Source: Candidatus Poribacteria bacterium (lineage in GTDB: Bacteria > Poribacteria > WGA-4E > WGA-3G). From it: a stretch of DNA of 64,000 nucleotides. The translations under genes and the position numbers were made by a program. Numbering within the stretch: the first letter of the stretch is position 1; the number at the start of each line of letters is the position of its first letter. Shown here one piece after another: positions 61,022-64,000 of the stretch. The notes under the pieces were generated by a model. It did no database searches. It saw only the letters and a list, made by a program, of their open reading frames with translations, and was not told where the DNA came from. The stretch covers positions 62,001 to 126,000 of the forward strand of contig JAPOZO010000089.1 in the NCBI GenBank assembly GCA_026706025.1, in the 5' to 3' direction.

Positions 61022-62656
61022 TTAGAAACTCGAAATCTGAATCTCCTTCGCGGTGATAAACTCAAGGAGGGCAGGCACGCCTTCCTGCGTTTTCTGAATG
61101 CCGCGCTGGATCGCTGGAATAATCTGGTCGGGTGTTTCGACGCGTTCGCCGTAACCACCGAATGCCTTTGCCATATCCGCGTAGTTGCCAGAAATGTCTG
61201 TAGATCTGAATTTTTCGGTGGAAACAGGCATAATCGGAATCTCAATCGCCATAGAGAAATTGTTGAAAAGAACGGAGAGGATCGGGATCCGTTCCCGTAC
61301 AGCGGTCTCAAAATCCATGCCAGTAAAGCCGATGGCGGCATCACCCCAAACGTTAACGCAAAGATGATCGGGTCTCGCGAGTTTCGCACCCATAGCGAGC
61401 CCAAGACCATAGCCGAGCTGCGTTGTTTTGCCCCAACCGATATAGGTCAGCGGTGCAACAGATTGCCAGAAGGGGGACATTTGGTCGCGTGGACTCCCGG
61501 CATCGTGCGTAATAATTGTATTTTCGACATCAACAGTCCGCAGCAGATCCCAGATGACGCGATAGGGTGTCATCGGCACCTCATCAGAAGTGAGTTTAGA
61601 ATTCCATTCTTCAAGCCACTCGGTTTTAACTGCACTAATTTCCCCAGTGACAGCTGCCGCGCGATCTTCGGACGCGCCGTTGGAACGGTCACGGACAGCT
61701 TCCACCAATCCATCTAAAATCAAACCCGCATCGCCGACAAGTGCCGTTTCTACGGGGACATCCTTGTTAATGTCTGCTGGGTCTAATGTCGCATGAATCA
61801 CCCGTTTTCCCTCTGGAATCCTGACACCGAAACCGGTTCGGGTAAAACTACATCCGATACCAAAAATTAAGTCGGTTTTTTGGAGATAGTGATGCACAGG
61901 CTTCGGAATGGCACGCCCACCAGAACCGAGTGCCAATGGATGATTTTCAGGAAATGCGCTTTTACCACCTAAACTCGTTGTTACAGGGGCAGCGAGCAGC
62001 TCCGCCAATTCCTTCAAAGAATCCCAAGCTTGTGCATAATGCACACCCTGCCCCGCGTAGATCACAGGACACTCGGCATCAAGCAGTGCCTCCGCAACGG
62101 CTTCAATTGACGCGCTGTCAGGTCCATAGCGCACTCTCGGAACAGGTGTCGGATCAAAGGAATCCGAAATTTCTTCATTAAACAGATCCGACGGGAATTC
62201 AACGAGCGCAGGACGCGGTCTACCATTCCGAACTTGCGTAAAGGCGCGCCGCATCGCCTCCGGGACGGCTTCAGGCAATGTGACCTGTTCACATGACTTT
62301 GTCACGTGTCGATAGTTCAGAGCAGAATTGAAGTTCGGTTGGATCTGTGTTAAACCTCGGGAATAGCCGCCCGGCAGAACCACAATCGGGGCGGAATCAC
62401 CGTACGCTTGTGCGACCCCTCCAAACGCGTTTTCGGAACCAGGTCCACTCTGCATACAGAAGACACCAATCTTCTTTCCAGAAGTCATTCGGCTCAGCGC
62501 ATCCGCCATGTGAAGCCCAATTCGTTCCTGTCTGACAATAATCGGACGGATGTCCAGTTTCGCCGCCGCCTCAATGATATGATTAACGGGATACGCAAAT
62601 AGGTATTCCACGCCTTCCGCTTTAAGGACTTTTGCAATTGCATCAACAACTTTCAT
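61022..62656 (-). CDS. Thiamine-pyrophosphate-dependent enzyme (acetolactate-synthase-like)
   Basis: The 544-aa protein has all three domains of the POX/ALS family. The N-terminal PYR domain has the catalytic Glu in IIVRQERIGLHMADAL near 43, the central domain has VIYAGQGVHYAQAW near 193, and the C-terminal PP domain has the cofactor motif WGDAAIGFTGMDFETAV ending about 30 residues later in FNN (near 450). It decarboxylates a 2-oxo acid; glyoxylate carboligase, benzoylformate-type or sulfopyruvate-type activities are all possible. It starts with the A-rich leader GTTAAAAATATG. PhyH-type oxygenase genes lie upstream on the same strand. Confidence 0.88.
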   Translation of the reverse strand: MKVVDAIAKVLKAEGVEYLFAYPVNHIIEAAAKLDIRPIIVRQERIGLHMADALSRMTSGKKIGVFCMQSGPGSENAFGGVAQAYGDSAPIVVLPGGYSRGLTQIQPNFNSALNYRHVTKSCEQVTLPEAVPEAMRRAFTQVRNGRPRPALVEFPSDLFNEEISDSFDPTPVPRVRYGPDSASIEAVAEALLDAECPVIYAGQGVHYAQAWDSLKELAELLAAPVTTSLGGKSAFPENHPLALGSGGRAIPKPVHHYLQKTDLIFGIGCSFTRTGFGVRIPEGKRVIHATLDPADINKDVPVETALVGDAGLILDGLVEAVRDRSNGASEDRAAAVTGEISAVKTEWLEEWNSKLTSDEVPMTPYRVIWDLLRTVDVENTIITHDAGSPRDQMSPFWQSVAPLTYIGWGKTTQLGYGLGLAMGAKLARPDHLCVNVWGDAAIGFTGMDFETAVRERIPILSVLFNNFSMAIEIPIMPVSTEKFRSTDISGNYADMAKAFGGYGERVETPDQIIPAIQRGIQKTQEGVPALLEFITAKEIQISSF

Positions 62657-62677
62657 ATTTTTAACTTTCCTTTTTAG

Positions 62678-62799
62678 AGTCGTCAGTTTTCAGTTACAAG
62701 AGATTTTGGATAGTTCCAAAGTCTCTTGTAACTGAAAACTGAAAGATTTTTTTCATGCCTCGCAGTGAGAGAAAAATCGTACTAACGACTGATAACTGG
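62678..62799. repeat. Dispersed AACTGATAACTGA repeat, copy 6 (full, with 20-bp stem)
   Basis: CAGTTTTCAGTTACAAGAGA (62684-62703) and its exact complement TCTCTTGTAACTGAAAACTG (62722-62741) form a 20-bp stem, followed by the core TTTTTTTCATGCCTCGCAGTG and a right end CTAACGACTGATAACTGG. It is the best-preserved copy structurally. Confidence 0.7.
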
Positions 62800-62812
62800 G
62801 AAAAAAAAAGAC

Positions 62813-63625
62813 TTATACACTGAGGTGCGTCGGTTTCCCAGCATCCATCACAAGCGGAAAACTATCGCCTTCCAACTTATCGCCATCATTAACGGTAACA
62901 AAAGGCTTCATGACGTGAGTGCCACTTTCATCGTAGAGCGTTTCACTGGTCATGTAATGCACTGCAATTGCGCGCCGTGGATTCTGACTCGTGTTGTCAT
63001 GTGATCCATGCCATGTCAAGGAATGATGATAATGGACATACCCTTTCGGCACGGGACAGAACTCTGTCTTTAATTCGTTATCTTCAAAGCGATCCGGCAT
63101 AGAATGGATGTCCTTGATGGAATGCAAGAATGGTATCTGGTTGCCCCAATGGTGAGAACCCGGGACCATACGCATACATCCGTTGCTCTCATCAACATCA
63201 TCCAACGCCACCCAAGCACTTACCTGACTCGTTTTTGGGGTAAGAATAGGCCAATAGGGTGAATCCTGATGCCACATGTTGACACCCCCGACTTGCGGTG
63301 GTTTGTATTGGATCTGGTCGTGCCATACACGTAACTCTGTCGCTGACATCAGCTGTCCAATCTCTTCCACAATAATCGGGTTGTAAACGAGTCGATGGTA
63401 GGCAGAACTCGCCTCCCAAATATTAACGACTTGCCAGACAGGATTCTCCTCTCTACCCCCGAGATTGGCAATGTGCACCGGCTGCGGAATATCGACTTTC
63501 TCGTAGTCATCAATCACACGTGCCAATTCTGAGCGCAATTCCTCAACCTGTTCATCACTTAAAACACGGTTTCCGAGGAGAAAACCTTTCTCACGAAATG
63601 TGTCAACTTGGGTTTGGTTGAGCAT
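62813..63625 (-). CDS. Phytanoyl-CoA dioxygenase-family protein
   Basis: The 270-aa Fe(II)/2-oxoglutarate oxygenase has the family N-terminus FREKGFLLGNRVLSDEQVEEL. The iron-binding HxD is in NMWHQDSPYWP near 119, the C-terminal iron His in YHHSLTWHGSHDNTSQNPRR near 200, and the 2-oxoglutarate-binding Arg follows. TAGGAGACAGAT before ATG 63625 is a strong ribosome site. A close paralogue lies directly upstream. Substrate unknown. Confidence 0.93.
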   Translation of the reverse strand: MLNQTQVDTFREKGFLLGNRVLSDEQVEELRSELARVIDDYEKVDIPQPVHIANLGGREENPVWQVVNIWEASSAYHRLVYNPIIVEEIGQLMSATELRVWHDQIQYKPPQVGGVNMWHQDSPYWPILTPKTSQVSAWVALDDVDESNGCMRMVPGSHHWGNQIPFLHSIKDIHSMPDRFEDNELKTEFCPVPKGYVHYHHSLTWHGSHDNTSQNPRRAIAVHYMTSETLYDESGTHVMKPFVTVNDGDKLEGDSFPLVMDAGKPTHLSV

Positions 63626-63651
63626 ATCTGTCTCCTATCGATTAAAAAGAT

Positions 63652-64000
63652 TTATATATTTGCTTTTGTCGGTTTTCCTTCGTCCATCACAAGCGGAAAA
63701 TGGTGACCTGCCAACTTATTACCACCATTGACGGTTACAAAACGTTTCATGATGTGATTGCCACTTTCATCATAAACAGTCTCACCCGTCATATAATGTA
63801 CCGCAATCGCACGCCGCGGCCCCTCACTGGTGTTGTCATGGGACCCGTGCCATGTCAAAGCGTGATGGTAATGGACATGTCCCTTCGGTACAGGGCAGAA
63901 CTCCACCGCTAACGCGTTATCTTCAAAACGATCCGGCATTGTATGGATGTCTGGGATTTCTCGTAGAAACGGCATTTGACTTCCCCAATGATAGGAACCG
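63652..64000 (-). CDS. Phytanoyl-CoA dioxygenase-family protein (partial, runs off the window)
   Basis: The C-terminal 116 residues are visible, from GSYHWGSQMPFLREI through YHHALTWHGSHDNTSEGPRR to the end DEGKPTKANI. The sequence parallels the neighbouring enzyme at 62813 at most positions, so the two arose by tandem duplication. The iron-binding His and the Arg are kept; the HxD motif lies beyond the edge. Confidence 0.9.
   Translation of the reverse strand, partial: GSYHWGSQMPFLREIPDIHTMPDRFEDNALAVEFCPVPKGHVHYHHALTWHGSHDNTSEGPRRAIAVHYMTGETVYDESGNHIMKRFVTVNGGNKLAGHHFPLVMDEGKPTKANI

Overview
The window looks like a chromosomal segment of an uncultured, GC-balanced, Gram-negative-type bacterium. 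The gene style fits Candidatus Poribacteria or a related sponge or marine lineage: many Gfo/Idh/MocA oxidoreductases, phytanoyl-CoA-type dioxygenases, a Cys-type sulfatase, an FG-GAP/UnbV protein, secreted LamG-like proteins, ECF sigma factors fused to membrane and extracytoplasmic domains, and a c-type cytochrome. This assignment is inferred from gene content; no rRNA is present to confirm it.

Layout. 1-9.3 kb: a potassium-channel-like RCK protein, a ComM-type AAA ATPase, a sulfatase plus methyltransferase pair, a metallophosphoesterase, an ABC ATPase, a fused MNT-HEPN protein and an FAH-family hydrolase. 9.4-15.2 kb: an SDR, gene debris that includes a 'WG-tail' fragment, then a duplicated signalling cassette. 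Copy 1 is a membrane-tethered ECF sigma factor with an extracytoplasmic domain followed by an exported LolA/RseB-like protein. Copy 2 is the same extracytoplasmic domain without the sigma part, followed by a second LolA-like protein. 15.4-25.9 kb: a five-haem-motif cytochrome with TPRs, a beta-CASP nuclease, an unknown 592-aa protein with a 31-aa partner, selA, a SUMF1-like lipoprotein and an ABC ATPase. 26-33.9 kb: an AddA-like helicase with a degenerate nuclease motif, two secreted LamG-like proteins, an oxidoreductase and an FG-GAP/UnbV protein. 33.9-42.9 kb: a co-directional minus-strand block of six exported beta-sandwich proteins interrupted by a second tethered ECF sigma factor that carries a BNR-type propeller. 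43-47.4 kb: a promoter/operator region and a sugar-acid-type catabolic group. 47.5-55.2 kb: argD and a housekeeping row (LolB-like, ispE, tRNA-Gln, rplY, amidase, GerMN, pth, a CysQ-type phosphatase). 55.3-64 kb: dehydrogenases, a TPR protein, two more LamG genes (one broken by a single TAG), a TPP enzyme and two PhyH genes.

The strongest candidate for an undescribed system is a short C-terminal signature, roughly [K/S]-[LI]-[AT]-T-x-W-G-x-[LIV]-K. It ends nine intact exported proteins, one broken gene and one fragment in this window. The proteins belong to several different domain architectures, and the tail is encoded by divergent codons, which points to selection on the peptide. It behaves like a modular C-terminal sorting, anchoring or docking tag. 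The main gene cluster carrying it surrounds a membrane-tethered sigma factor with an extracytoplasmic propeller, which suggests a sensor-regulated surface or secretome system.

The window also holds three families of short dispersed palindromic repeats. One has terminal stems that covary between copies, and one is inserted in frame into a coding gene. Several genes start from a conserved A-rich TTAAAAAnATG leader with little or no Shine-Dalgarno sequence.
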